Source of the DNA: Chloroflexota bacterium
GTDB taxonomy: Bacteria > Chloroflexota > Anaerolineae > Promineifilales > Promineifilaceae
Assembly (NCBI GenBank): GCA_030599405.1
Contig: JAUVOB010000150.1
Location: forward strand, 1 to 5,243
DNA length: 5,243 nucleotides
Direction: 5' to 3'
Part shown: positions 1 to 5,181 of the stretch, in pieces
How the letters are laid out: every line of letters begins with the position of its first letter
How positions within the stretch are numbered: position 1 is the first letter of the stretch
Position numbers and translations under genes: made by a program
Notes under the pieces: model-generated
Database searches by the model: none
What the model was told of the DNA's origin: nothing
Seen by the model: only the letters and a program-made list of their open reading frames with translations

Positions 1-1
1 A

Positions 2-208
2 GCCGTCACACCTGGTCAGCGAATTCAATATACTTTAGACGCTGTCAGATACGCGGAACAGAATTGGCCATTCGTCGAAATGATGGCAATTTGGTCATTT
101 AGGTACCCTGCCCCGACAAAAAGCTACATGGACTATTATACGTTACTAACCCCAGAATTTGTTAATAAACCCATCTACGACGCACTAAGGAACTTCAGCG
201 GAAATTAG
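2..208 (+). CDS. C-terminal fragment of a clan-A glycoside hydrolase (PslG/GH39-like)
   Basis: This is the 3' end of a gene that enters from the left: 68 codons open from the window edge to a TAG stop at 206-208. The visible tail contains WPFVEMMAIWSFRYP followed by YYTLLTPEF and KPIYDALRNF. I recognise this as the last strand and helix of TIM-barrel glycosidases annotated as cellulase-family or PslG/GH39-like, where a W/F-rich strand ending near W-F/N is followed by a 'dPdftPkPaYeAlr' segment. The catalytic glutamates, signal peptide and any carbohydrate-binding domain would lie outside the window, so substrate and cellular location cannot be given. The gene ends 147 bp before the next start, and I see no convincing terminator between them. 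Family assignment is by recalled pattern; other clan-A families remain possible. Confidence 0.6.
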   Translation, partial: AVTPGQRIQYTLDAVRYAEQNWPFVEMMAIWSFRYPAPTKSYMDYYTLLTPEFVNKPIYDALRNFSGN

Positions 209-262
209 AGATTGCGATCCTGATTCTCCTTCATAGCTAGGTCTTTATCATGAGCGCACTGA

Positions 263-290
263 TTCAAAGCATATAGGAGGGACGTATAAT
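263..290 (+). promoter_or_regulatory. Predicted sigma-70 promoter for the solute-binding protein gene
   Basis: A perfect -10 box TATAAT (285-290) lies 16 bp downstream of TTCAAA (263-268), which matches four of six bases of the -35 consensus. Transcription would start near 297, leaving a leader of about 60 nt before the ATG at 356. An AGGAGGG run at 275-281 looks like a ribosome binding site, but it lies in the promoter spacer upstream of the predicted start and has no open frame at a suitable distance. No operator-like palindrome was seen. Confidence 0.5.
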
Positions 291-334
291 TTTTTATGTC
301 AAGTAATTGACTAGCTCTCATGTGAATCTTCAAT

Positions 335-358
335 AGAAGGATGCAAAAAATTTGAATG
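335..358 (+). promoter_or_regulatory. Unusual translation start region: four-codon open frame abutting the SBP gene
   Basis: The only purine-rich Shine-Dalgarno-like sequence near the gene, AGAAGG (335-340), touches an ATG at 341 and is 15 nt from the real start at 356. The ATG at 341 opens a four-codon frame (Met-Gln-Lys-Ile) whose TGA (353-355) is directly followed by the ATG of the binding protein (356-358). An in-frame stop at 353 rules out any earlier start for the binding protein. The layout could allow translational coupling or re-initiation, or may simply mark a weak ribosome binding site. Confidence 0.35.
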
Positions 359-1162
359 AATTCGGTTATTAATTTCCTACGACGATTGATTTTTACCAGC
401 TCAGTGCTTCTACTCGCCACCGGTATCGTTAGCGCCTGTAACGATTCTTCAAATACATGGCAACGTATACAGGACTCTGGAACGATACGAGTTGGTTTAG
501 ATCCCACCTATCCTCCGTTTGAATCGCTGGAGGACGGCGAACTCCAGGGAATCGATGTCGACCTAGCCAGCGCCCTAGCCAATGATTTAAACCTGCGAGT
601 GAGCTTCTCATACTTCGGCTACGATGGCCTCTACGACGCCCTGTATACAGACCAAGTCGACATTCTGATGTCTGCCATGGTGGTTCTGCCAGAAAAGACC
701 AGAGACTTTTCATACGGTCTTCCCTATTACGATGCCGGTCAGATTCTGATTTCACGAGTGGGAGAGGAAATCAATAATCCGGATTACATAGAGAACAAGA
801 CTATAGCTGTCGAATTAGGCGCGGAAGGACACACACTTGCCAATCAATGGAAACGAAATAAGACGAATTTGGTTGTGACGCCTTACAAGAGTGCCGAGGA
901 GGCACTAGAGGCTGTAGTCAATCTAGATGCTGACGGCGCAATCGTCGACAGCGTCTCCGGGCGATTATTCGTTGCTCATTCGCCCAATCTTGAATATGGT
1001 GAACAGTTTTTAACGACAGAGCCATATGCACTGGTTGTTCGCAACGAGGATAATGACCTTCTCAAGCATCTCAATGATAGTTTTGAAAAACTCAAGTTTA
1101 GTGGAACGCTTGATCGCATATTTGGCCAATGGCTTGATCACGTCGACGCCAAGCCTCGGTAA
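356..1162 (+). CDS. Amino-acid-type ABC transporter substrate-binding lipoprotein (SBP_bac_3 family)
   Basis: This 268-residue extracytoplasmic solute-binding protein captures a small polar ligand, most likely an amino acid, for an ABC importer. Residues 1-27 form a lipoprotein signal: charged RR, hydrophobic core, then lipobox VSAC with Cys28 as the lipidated residue. The mature protein opens with the family signature GTIRVGLDPTYPPFE (42-56), followed by GIDVDLASALA (65-75) and the ligand-contact segment LPEKTRDFSYGLPYY (111-125). The second lobe starts near IENKTIAVELGAEGHT (145-160), and the chain returns at ADGAIVDSVSG (192-202). SGTLDRIFGQWL (249-260) is the standard C-terminal helix. 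Length is normal and nothing appears broken. Ligand specificity cannot be read from the sequence. No permease or ATPase gene follows: the next gene is unrelated and has its own promoter-like element, so the transporter partners must be encoded elsewhere or upstream of the window. Confidence 0.93.
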   Translation: MNSVINFLRRLIFTSSVLLLATGIVSACNDSSNTWQRIQDSGTIRVGLDPTYPPFESLEDGELQGIDVDLASALANDLNLRVSFSYFGYDGLYDALYTDQVDILMSAMVVLPEKTRDFSYGLPYYDAGQILISRVGEEINNPDYIENKTIAVELGAEGHTLANQWKRNKTNLVVTPYKSAEEALEAVVNLDADGAIVDSVSGRLFVAHSPNLEYGEQFLTTEPYALVVRNEDNDLLKHLNDSFEKLKFSGTLDRIFGQWLDHVDAKPR

Positions 1163-1179
1163 CTATGAATATCAACGTG

Positions 1180-1188
1180 TGCTATACT
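1180..1188 (+). promoter_or_regulatory. Extended -10 promoter candidate for the 1252-2949 gene pair
   Basis: The sequence TGCTATACT fits the extended -10 form (TGnTATAAT) with one mismatch. It lies 18 bp after the stop codon of the binding protein and 63 bp before the next ATG. No good -35 box is found 16-18 bp upstream, which is tolerated by extended -10 promoters. If used, transcription would begin near 1195 and separate the helical/SPFH pair from the binding protein gene. The evidence is sequence only, and chance occurrence is possible. Confidence 0.35.
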
Positions 1189-1251
1189 TTGAAGGTGTCA
1201 GCATCGATGTTTGGATGAGCACTTGACCTCGCTAAAAAGGAGAATGCCAAG

Positions 1252-1794
1252 ATGAAAAAAGAGCCATTGCCAGATATGTACGGAAAGATCCAGGATGAGT
1301 CCTCCATTCTCGGCGATCTGGCGGGAAAAATACCCGGCTTCAGTGGCTATATCGAGAGGAGTCGCAGGCGTGAAGCTGACCAGATTCTTCGCGAGACTAT
1401 CGCTTCTCGACTCGAGGCCTCAAGACTGACATTATCTAACGTACACCAGGAGCTTAGTCGCGACATCGTGAAAGCGATGGATCACGCTGAACCACTAGGT
1501 CGAGCGGATACCCGACTCGTGGGATTGATCGGCAAGGTGCGAGATGCTCCGCAAGGTTATGCTGGCTTCTTCGATGCGGTCAAGATCAAGGAAGACGACT
1601 TGGCCGGGATATATGCATTCGACGAATCTATGCTCGCCTATTGTGATCAGATAAGTGCTGATGTCGATTTGGCCGAGAAAGCAACACTCGACGACGGAGA
1701 TATCGATAATGCCATTCGGACTCTCGATAGCACTCTAAGGGAAGCGAACGCGACATTCGATTCACGTCAGGAGATCCTCTCTGGGGTATCTTGA
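1252..1794 (+). CDS. Helical protein of unknown function, probable SPFH partner
   Basis: This is a 180-residue soluble, charged protein with no signal peptide, membrane segment, cysteine motif or nucleotide-binding motif. The start is well supported: AAGGAG (1237-1242) lies 9 nt before the ATG. The N-terminal third carries IPGFSGYIERSRRREAD (27-43) and runs into a long predicted helix to about residue 78. A second distinctive block is DAPQGYAGFFDAVKIKEDDL (98-117), followed by an acidic, helical C-terminus. From memory, both blocks recur in uncharacterised proteins of Chloroflexota and Actinobacteria, some near SPFH genes; this could not be checked. The same-strand SPFH gene starts 111 bp later, suggesting a shared pathway. 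The helical, charged character recalls membrane-stress adaptors such as PspA, but the chain is shorter and lacks the recognisable PspA N-terminal amphipathic helix, so I do not assign it to that family. No enzymatic role is visible. Confidence 0.85.
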   Translation: MKKEPLPDMYGKIQDESSILGDLAGKIPGFSGYIERSRRREADQILRETIASRLEASRLTLSNVHQELSRDIVKAMDHAEPLGRADTRLVGLIGKVRDAPQGYAGFFDAVKIKEDDLAGIYAFDESMLAYCDQISADVDLAEKATLDDGDIDNAIRTLDSTLREANATFDSRQEILSGVS

Positions 1795-1905
1795 CGGTCC
1801 TGGACGTCGATTCACTGCACCTTTGTGCCATATTTTTGTCAAAATTACAGTATGCGTATTGGAACACTCATAGTCCATAGACAATTTAGGTGAGGAGATA
1901 GAGAA

Positions 1906-2949
1906 ATGCCCCGAATTTTCGACCGAGTTATTGCAGAACCTTGGTTAAGAGATGAGATCGTTCAGAAGTTCCCTAAGGGTGGACCTGGTGATATTCGACT
2001 GGGATCGCCTTGCATCGTGAATCCGGGCGAGGTTGCGGTTTTCGTCCGGAGTGGCGAGGCATTGGGAACCTTTCAGCCCGGTACCCACGTCCTTACGACC
2101 GCTAACCTTCCCCTCCTGGAAAAGATCGTTGGCGCCGCTTTTAGCGGTGACACGCCCTTTACGGCCGATGTCTATTTCATCAAGACAACCGACATGACAT
2201 TTAAATGGGGAACCACAGGTCCGATTATCGTCGAACACGTCAAACGTCCCCCAGGCGCGAGCGCCATTATCGGGAATGGAACCTATGTGTCCAAGGTTAG
2301 AGAACCCTGGCGTTTTTTAATGGCAATGGATGCATTCCGAAATAGCGTTCGCCTACCACAGCTAAAAGACCGTCTTGATCCCATGTTGGGCGTCATGATG
2401 CAGGATAAGTTAAGTGAATTGGCCATTGCGAAGAATCTTGGACCCGCCCAGCTGCAGTCTTTCTCGCAAGATCTAAACGATATTCTTATCGGTATGCTGC
2501 AGACCGATTTCGACGCGATAGGCATGTCGCTCATCGACTTCAACATTAGAATGGGATTGCACCCAGACTCTTTGGAAGTCGTAACGCGCATGGGCTATGG
2601 GACAAGCTACACCCAAATGAAGACGCTCGATGTCGGCATGGCAGCGGCCGAGAGCGGATCAGGGAGTGGTCTTGGCGAGCTAGGTATCGGCATGATGGGC
2701 CTGTCGGCGATTCAGCAACAGCAGACGATGCAGCAGCAGCAGCAAGCCACCCAGCAACCGGTGCAGCAACAAGCAGCTGCGGCAAGCCAGATACCATCTG
2801 TAATGACACCAGCGCAGGCCGCTGAATTCGTTCAGGTCTCTGAATCTGATATCGTGGAGGCGATCGAAGCCGGGGATCTTAAAGCCCGCAAGATCGGCAA
2901 AGTTTATCGCATTAGTAAAGAGAACCTCGAATCATTCCTGGCTGGCTAA
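1906..2949 (+). CDS. YdjI-type SPFH protein with C-terminal excisionase-like helix-turn-helix
   Basis: This 347-residue protein starts at an ATG 8 nt after GAGGAG (1892-1897). Residues ~5-240 match the YdjI/'virion core protein-like' SPFH family: VNPGEVAVFVRSGEALGTFQPGT (39-60, shown here only as a core), TTANLPLLEKIVG (64-76), FTADVYFIKTTDMTFKWGT (85-103) and the GTYVSKV strand (125-131). As in YdjI, there is no N-terminal transmembrane helix. Family members assemble on membranes; Bacillus YdjI is recruited by PspA. After the core come a Gly/Ser/Met-rich stretch (250-266) and a glutamine-rich linker (270-289, 14 Gln of 20). The last 50 residues (about 297-346) fit an HTH_17/excisionase module: MTPAQAAEFVQVSESDI, then EAGDLKARKIGKVYRI, then a LESFL helix. 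Family members I recall usually end in a zinc ribbon or GYF-like domain, so the HTH is unusual. The 111-bp gap upstream shows no clear promoter or terminator, so co-transcription with the 1252 gene is possible. SPFH assignment is firm; DNA binding by the tail is inferred. Confidence 0.93.
   Translation: MPRIFDRVIAEPWLRDEIVQKFPKGGPGDIRLGSPCIVNPGEVAVFVRSGEALGTFQPGTHVLTTANLPLLEKIVGAAFSGDTPFTADVYFIKTTDMTFKWGTTGPIIVEHVKRPPGASAIIGNGTYVSKVREPWRFLMAMDAFRNSVRLPQLKDRLDPMLGVMMQDKLSELAIAKNLGPAQLQSFSQDLNDILIGMLQTDFDAIGMSLIDFNIRMGLHPDSLEVVTRMGYGTSYTQMKTLDVGMAAAESGSGSGLGELGIGMMGLSAIQQQQTMQQQQQATQQPVQQQAAAASQIPSVMTPAQAAEFVQVSESDIVEAIEAGDLKARKIGKVYRISKENLESFLAG
2713..2772 (+). repeat. CAG/CAA-rich tract encoding the glutamine linker of the SPFH protein
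   Basis: Fourteen of 20 consecutive codons are glutamine (CAG or CAA mixed), in runs of four, five, two and three separated by Thr-Met, Ala-Thr and Pro-Val. The mixture of CAG and CAA argues against a very recent pure triplet expansion, though the five-codon run holds four CAG in a row. The tract separates the SPFH core from the helix-turn-helix and probably acts as a flexible spacer. Its length could vary between strains through replication slippage. Confidence 0.8.
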
Positions 2950-2967
2950 AGAAGTCTGATTCTTTTT
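2948..2967 (+). terminator. Weak candidate terminator after the SPFH gene
   Basis: AAAGAA (2948-2953) can pair with TTCTTT (2960-2965) across a six-base loop, and the sequence runs into a T-tract ending at 2967. It begins inside the TAA stop of the SPFH gene. The stem is only six base pairs and very AT-rich, so termination efficiency would be low. It sits in the 43-bp gap between two convergent genes, where some terminator is expected. Confidence 0.25.
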
Positions 2968-2987
2968 ACTTTCAGGTTCAATTGGCC

Positions 2988-3035
2988 GCAAATCAGCGAA
3001 TTTGCAGCATCTGCTCCCAAATCTGACCGATTTGG
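2988..3035. repeat. Three consecutive small inverted repeats at the convergent gene junction
   Basis: Three perfect hairpin-forming sequences lie within 48 bp: GCAAAT/ATTTGC (2988-3005, six-base loop), GCAG/CTGC (3004-3014, three-base loop) and CCAAATC/GATTTGG (3017-3035, five-base loop, seven-base-pair stem). Almost all of this is the last 14 codons of the methyltransferase, where repeated Gln-Ile codons supply part of the symmetry. None is followed by a T-run, so they are not classical terminators. They could fold at the 3' ends of both convergent transcripts, blocking exonucleases or slowing polymerase, or be a by-product of the QI-rich protein end. Confidence 0.45.
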
Positions 3036-4969
3036 CCCTCTTCAAGCCCGGTACTTAGCATCCAGCCTAGTAAAGTCGCGCAGTCGCGACTGAAATGTGA
3101 GCTGGACTCGTAGCTGATCTCAGTGGGCTTGCTCCAGGAGCCGTTAGACTCAGTTTGAGATGGTGCCAGGATGAGGATCGCATCATCCGTTAACGCGCGC
3201 ATGTTGGCTATGTGTACCGAGATTGGATTCTCGGAGTGGACAACGTGGAACTCCATCAATCCGAATCTCGCGCGCTTTAACGCCCGCGTAAGGGATGCCC
3301 ATGCTAGTTGATCCCAATGGTGAAACGTGAAGGCTAGTCGTCCGCCATCCTTCCTTAGCACGCGCCGGCATTCGAGAAAGACCTGGCTCATGATTTGCAA
3401 ATAACGTCCATCATTACCGCAACCATCGGGCGTATTCTGCGATGGAACAGGACTAGCTTCAAGACTGTAGTCCCAATTGATGTCATATTCCCCCTCTTCA
3501 CCGATCATTTGCTTTAGCCAAACCCGGAAGAAGCTCGATAGATCCGCATATTGGACGCTGTCATAATACGGCGGATCGGTCACGATGAAATCAACCATGC
3601 CATCGTCTAGAGGTAACTTCGTAGCTGAGATTTGACGCACAAGAAATCGTCGCTGCCCGGCCAAGAGCTCGGATGCTTCGAGTACCTCCTTACCTTGGTC
3701 GACTTCACCCTTGACATCTTGAAACCTCTCCGATTTCGCTCCAAGAATCCGCTCGCGCGGATTCAATGACCAGCGCCTTGCCTTCTGCACGCGATCATAG
3801 AACAGCTTTTCCAGTGTCCCTGAAGTCCGTGCAGGATAAACGGGATTCGCCTCGAGAGCCGTGTGCGGAAATGAGTAGGCATGGTGTGAAAAGGAATGAC
3901 GTATCGCACCAGCGCGGCGTTTTCCGGCCCCCTTATATCCACACAACATGGAGTTGAATTCGAGTGATGTTGAAACAAGGAGACTGAGAAACCGTCGTTC
4001 TGGATTATCCATCTTCCGCAGAAGATCGATAGCATGGCGTAGATAGAGAACTTGCCGGCTAGAGAAAAGGTCGGCGTATGTCCTAATTCGCTTCCGAATC
4101 AAAACTGCGCTTTTTGGTCCTTCCATTATCTCTAGAGTTTCATCGAAGCGAACACTTTTTCGATGCCGGTCCGCTTTTTCGAGAATCGCCCGATCATAGG
4201 CATCTATGGATCCAAAAAGCATACCATGTTCGCTACAATCGCTGATCTTAGCCAGTGGAGCGTAGCGTTTATATAGGGGCAAATCTGTCCTATCCTGATA
4301 CGGTTTGTCACAGTGAGGGCAAGTTCTTGATCCTTTCATGACCAGCCGAGGACTTCTTCCCGCGAACGAGCAATTACATTTGTTGCCTGCCTCAGAGACC
4401 GAATGGCAAGTTGGGCACAGGCTGATTCGGCGACCATCCGATTCTTCGCGCAGCAGCAGTGAATCCACCATGATGACGTCTTCACAGCTACACCGGCGTC
4501 GGTGTCCATAAAGCATGTATCGCAGGGCCGTCTCTCTAGAACAACTCGGGCAGCGGGCCGTAAACAGCGGCGCGAGAAATTCATGTAGCTTGTTATGAAG
4601 CTTCGTATATGCTGCCTCAAGCCTGGGCAATTCTGTATCTGACAACGATGCCTTTGCCTGAATGACGGGAATTGGATCAAGATCGAATCCGATAACATTA
4701 GCACCCATCCGGATTGCCTCGTGAAGGGTAGTCCCACCACCCATCATCGGATCCAGTACGATTTTTCCTTCTAAACCTCCACCTTCGTAGTATCCACTTT
4801 GCCAATCGTCTGCTACCAGATGCTTAAGAATTAGACGAAAGGTAGTACCGCATCGTCGAGCCCACCATTTATGAAGATACGTGTTAGGCCTATAGAGATG
4901 TTTGTTATAAGACTCGAGTCGGGCTAAGTCATTTGCTAACTGAACGTTAAATCTTGGGGAGTGTGGCAA
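2993..4969 (-). CDS. Zn-ribbon-containing adenine-type DNA methyltransferase (COG1743-like)
   Basis: This 658-residue enzyme is predicted to transfer a methyl group from S-adenosylmethionine to an exocyclic amino group in DNA (N6-adenine most likely, N4-cytosine possible). Residues 22-46 contain the family's HKWWARR signature (33-39). The SAM-binding motif I is LDPMMGGGTT (72-81), with the acidic FDLDP strand after it (95-99). Residues 140-248 hold a cysteine-rich insert: C140/C143 with C160/C162, C185/C188 with C198/C200, and C217/C220 with C245 or H248 as possible ligands. The catalytic motif IV is TDPPYYDSVQYADLSSFF (464-481), and the DGGRLAFTFHHW strand (541-552) closes the fold. The order motif I, insert, DPPY suits an alpha-type arrangement, with the insert as a candidate DNA-recognition part. 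All key motifs are intact. The start is TTG at 4969, the only good one: AAGGA lies 6 nt upstream, the next in-frame Met is inside motif I, and a stop lies a few codons further upstream. At 658 residues it is shorter than the long DUF1156-type relatives I recall. No restriction or defence partner is seen in the window. The recognition sequence is unknown. Confidence 0.92.
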   Translation of the reverse strand: MPHSPRFNVQLANDLARLESYNKHLYRPNTYLHKWWARRCGTTFRLILKHLVADDWQSGYYEGGGLEGKIVLDPMMGGGTTLHEAIRMGANVIGFDLDPIPVIQAKASLSDTELPRLEAAYTKLHNKLHEFLAPLFTARCPSCSRETALRYMLYGHRRRCSCEDVIMVDSLLLREESDGRRISLCPTCHSVSEAGNKCNCSFAGRSPRLVMKGSRTCPHCDKPYQDRTDLPLYKRYAPLAKISDCSEHGMLFGSIDAYDRAILEKADRHRKSVRFDETLEIMEGPKSAVLIRKRIRTYADLFSSRQVLYLRHAIDLLRKMDNPERRFLSLLVSTSLEFNSMLCGYKGAGKRRAGAIRHSFSHHAYSFPHTALEANPVYPARTSGTLEKLFYDRVQKARRWSLNPRERILGAKSERFQDVKGEVDQGKEVLEASELLAGQRRFLVRQISATKLPLDDGMVDFIVTDPPYYDSVQYADLSSFFRVWLKQMIGEEGEYDINWDYSLEASPVPSQNTPDGCGNDGRYLQIMSQVFLECRRVLRKDGGRLAFTFHHWDQLAWASLTRALKRARFGLMEFHVVHSENPISVHIANMRALTDDAILILAPSQTESNGSWSKPTEISYESSSHFSRDCATLLGWMLSTGLEEGQIGQIWEQMLQIR

Positions 4970-4975
4970 GTTAAT

Positions 4976-4980
4976 TCCTT
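4976..4980 (-). promoter_or_regulatory. Ribosome binding site supporting the TTG start of the methyltransferase
   Basis: Read on the minus strand, AAGGA precedes the TTG codon at 4969-4967 with a spacer of 6 nt (ATTAAC). There is no ATG or GTG in frame between this site and motif I of the enzyme, so the site decides the start. A TTG start usually lowers translation, which suits an enzyme needed in few copies. Confidence 0.65.
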
Positions 4981-5016
4981 GAGATAGATTGCGGCGAACA
5001 AGGCGCAGAGCCTACA

Positions 5017-5036
5017 TGGCGGCTCACGTTCCGCCA
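5017..5036. repeat. Inverted repeat in the methyltransferase leader
   Basis: TGGCGG (5017-5022) and CCGCCA (5031-5036) are perfect complements separated by eight bases. The repeat lies 48 bp upstream of the methyltransferase start. No T-run follows on either strand, so it is not a standard terminator. It could be a 5' leader hairpin or a binding site for a dimeric regulator, possibly the enzyme itself; that role is inference. A GC-rich patch with a further short AGGC/GCCT pairing (5001-5013) lies next to it. Confidence 0.4.
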
Positions 5037-5119
5037 ATATCTGAGGTACATCGTCGTTATTTTTTTGAGACGCATACGTCGGGATTATTGCCTCACGTAA
5101 TGTTATTAGCCGATAATCG

Positions 5120-5147
5120 TTGTCTCCCCCATGTATGCTATTATACT
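5120..5147 (+). promoter_or_regulatory. Promoter-like region with -10 boxes on both strands
   Basis: On the plus strand TTGTCT (5120-5125) and TATACT (5142-5147) are separated by 16 bp, a good sigma-70 fit that would start transcription near 5154. On the minus strand the same AT-rich core reads as a perfect TATAAT (5145-5140), but no good -35 box lies at the right distance. If used, the minus-strand promoter would give the methyltransferase a leader of about 165 nt. The near-palindromic CTATTATACT core means the two promoters could not both be occupied at once. Confidence 0.4.
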
Positions 5148-5181
5148 GCTACATTTCCATTTTTCCCTTGTTTATTGAGCG

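Noticed and set aside
275..281. AGGAGGG as a ribosome binding site for a small gene
   Set aside because: The nearest ATG (296) is 15 nt away and opens only four codons; the motif lies in the spacer of a better-supported promoter, upstream of the likely transcript start.
205..507. Minus-strand open frame of 100 codons
   Set aside because: It overlaps the promoter and signal-peptide region of the binding protein, and its translation has no recognisable domain; it is an antisense shadow.
1026..1226. Plus-strand 66-codon frame running past the binding protein stop
   Set aside because: Most of it is the binding-protein coding sequence read in another frame, with no ribosome binding site or family resemblance. 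A frameshifted extension was considered, but the binding protein already ends with its normal C-terminal helix.
1252..1794. PspA/Vipp1 homologue
   Set aside because: The gene neighbourhood suggests it, but the protein is only 180 residues, has no amphipathic N-terminal helix typical of PspA and no recognisable PspA sequence pattern.
1795..1905. Promoter upstream of the SPFH gene based on TTGTCA (1836-1841)
   Set aside because: No acceptable -10 box lies 16-18 bp downstream, so a separate promoter is not supported.
4336..4740. Minus-strand 134-codon frame inside the methyltransferase
   Set aside because: It lies wholly within a gene whose own frame has intact methyltransferase motifs; the translation looks like an out-of-frame product.
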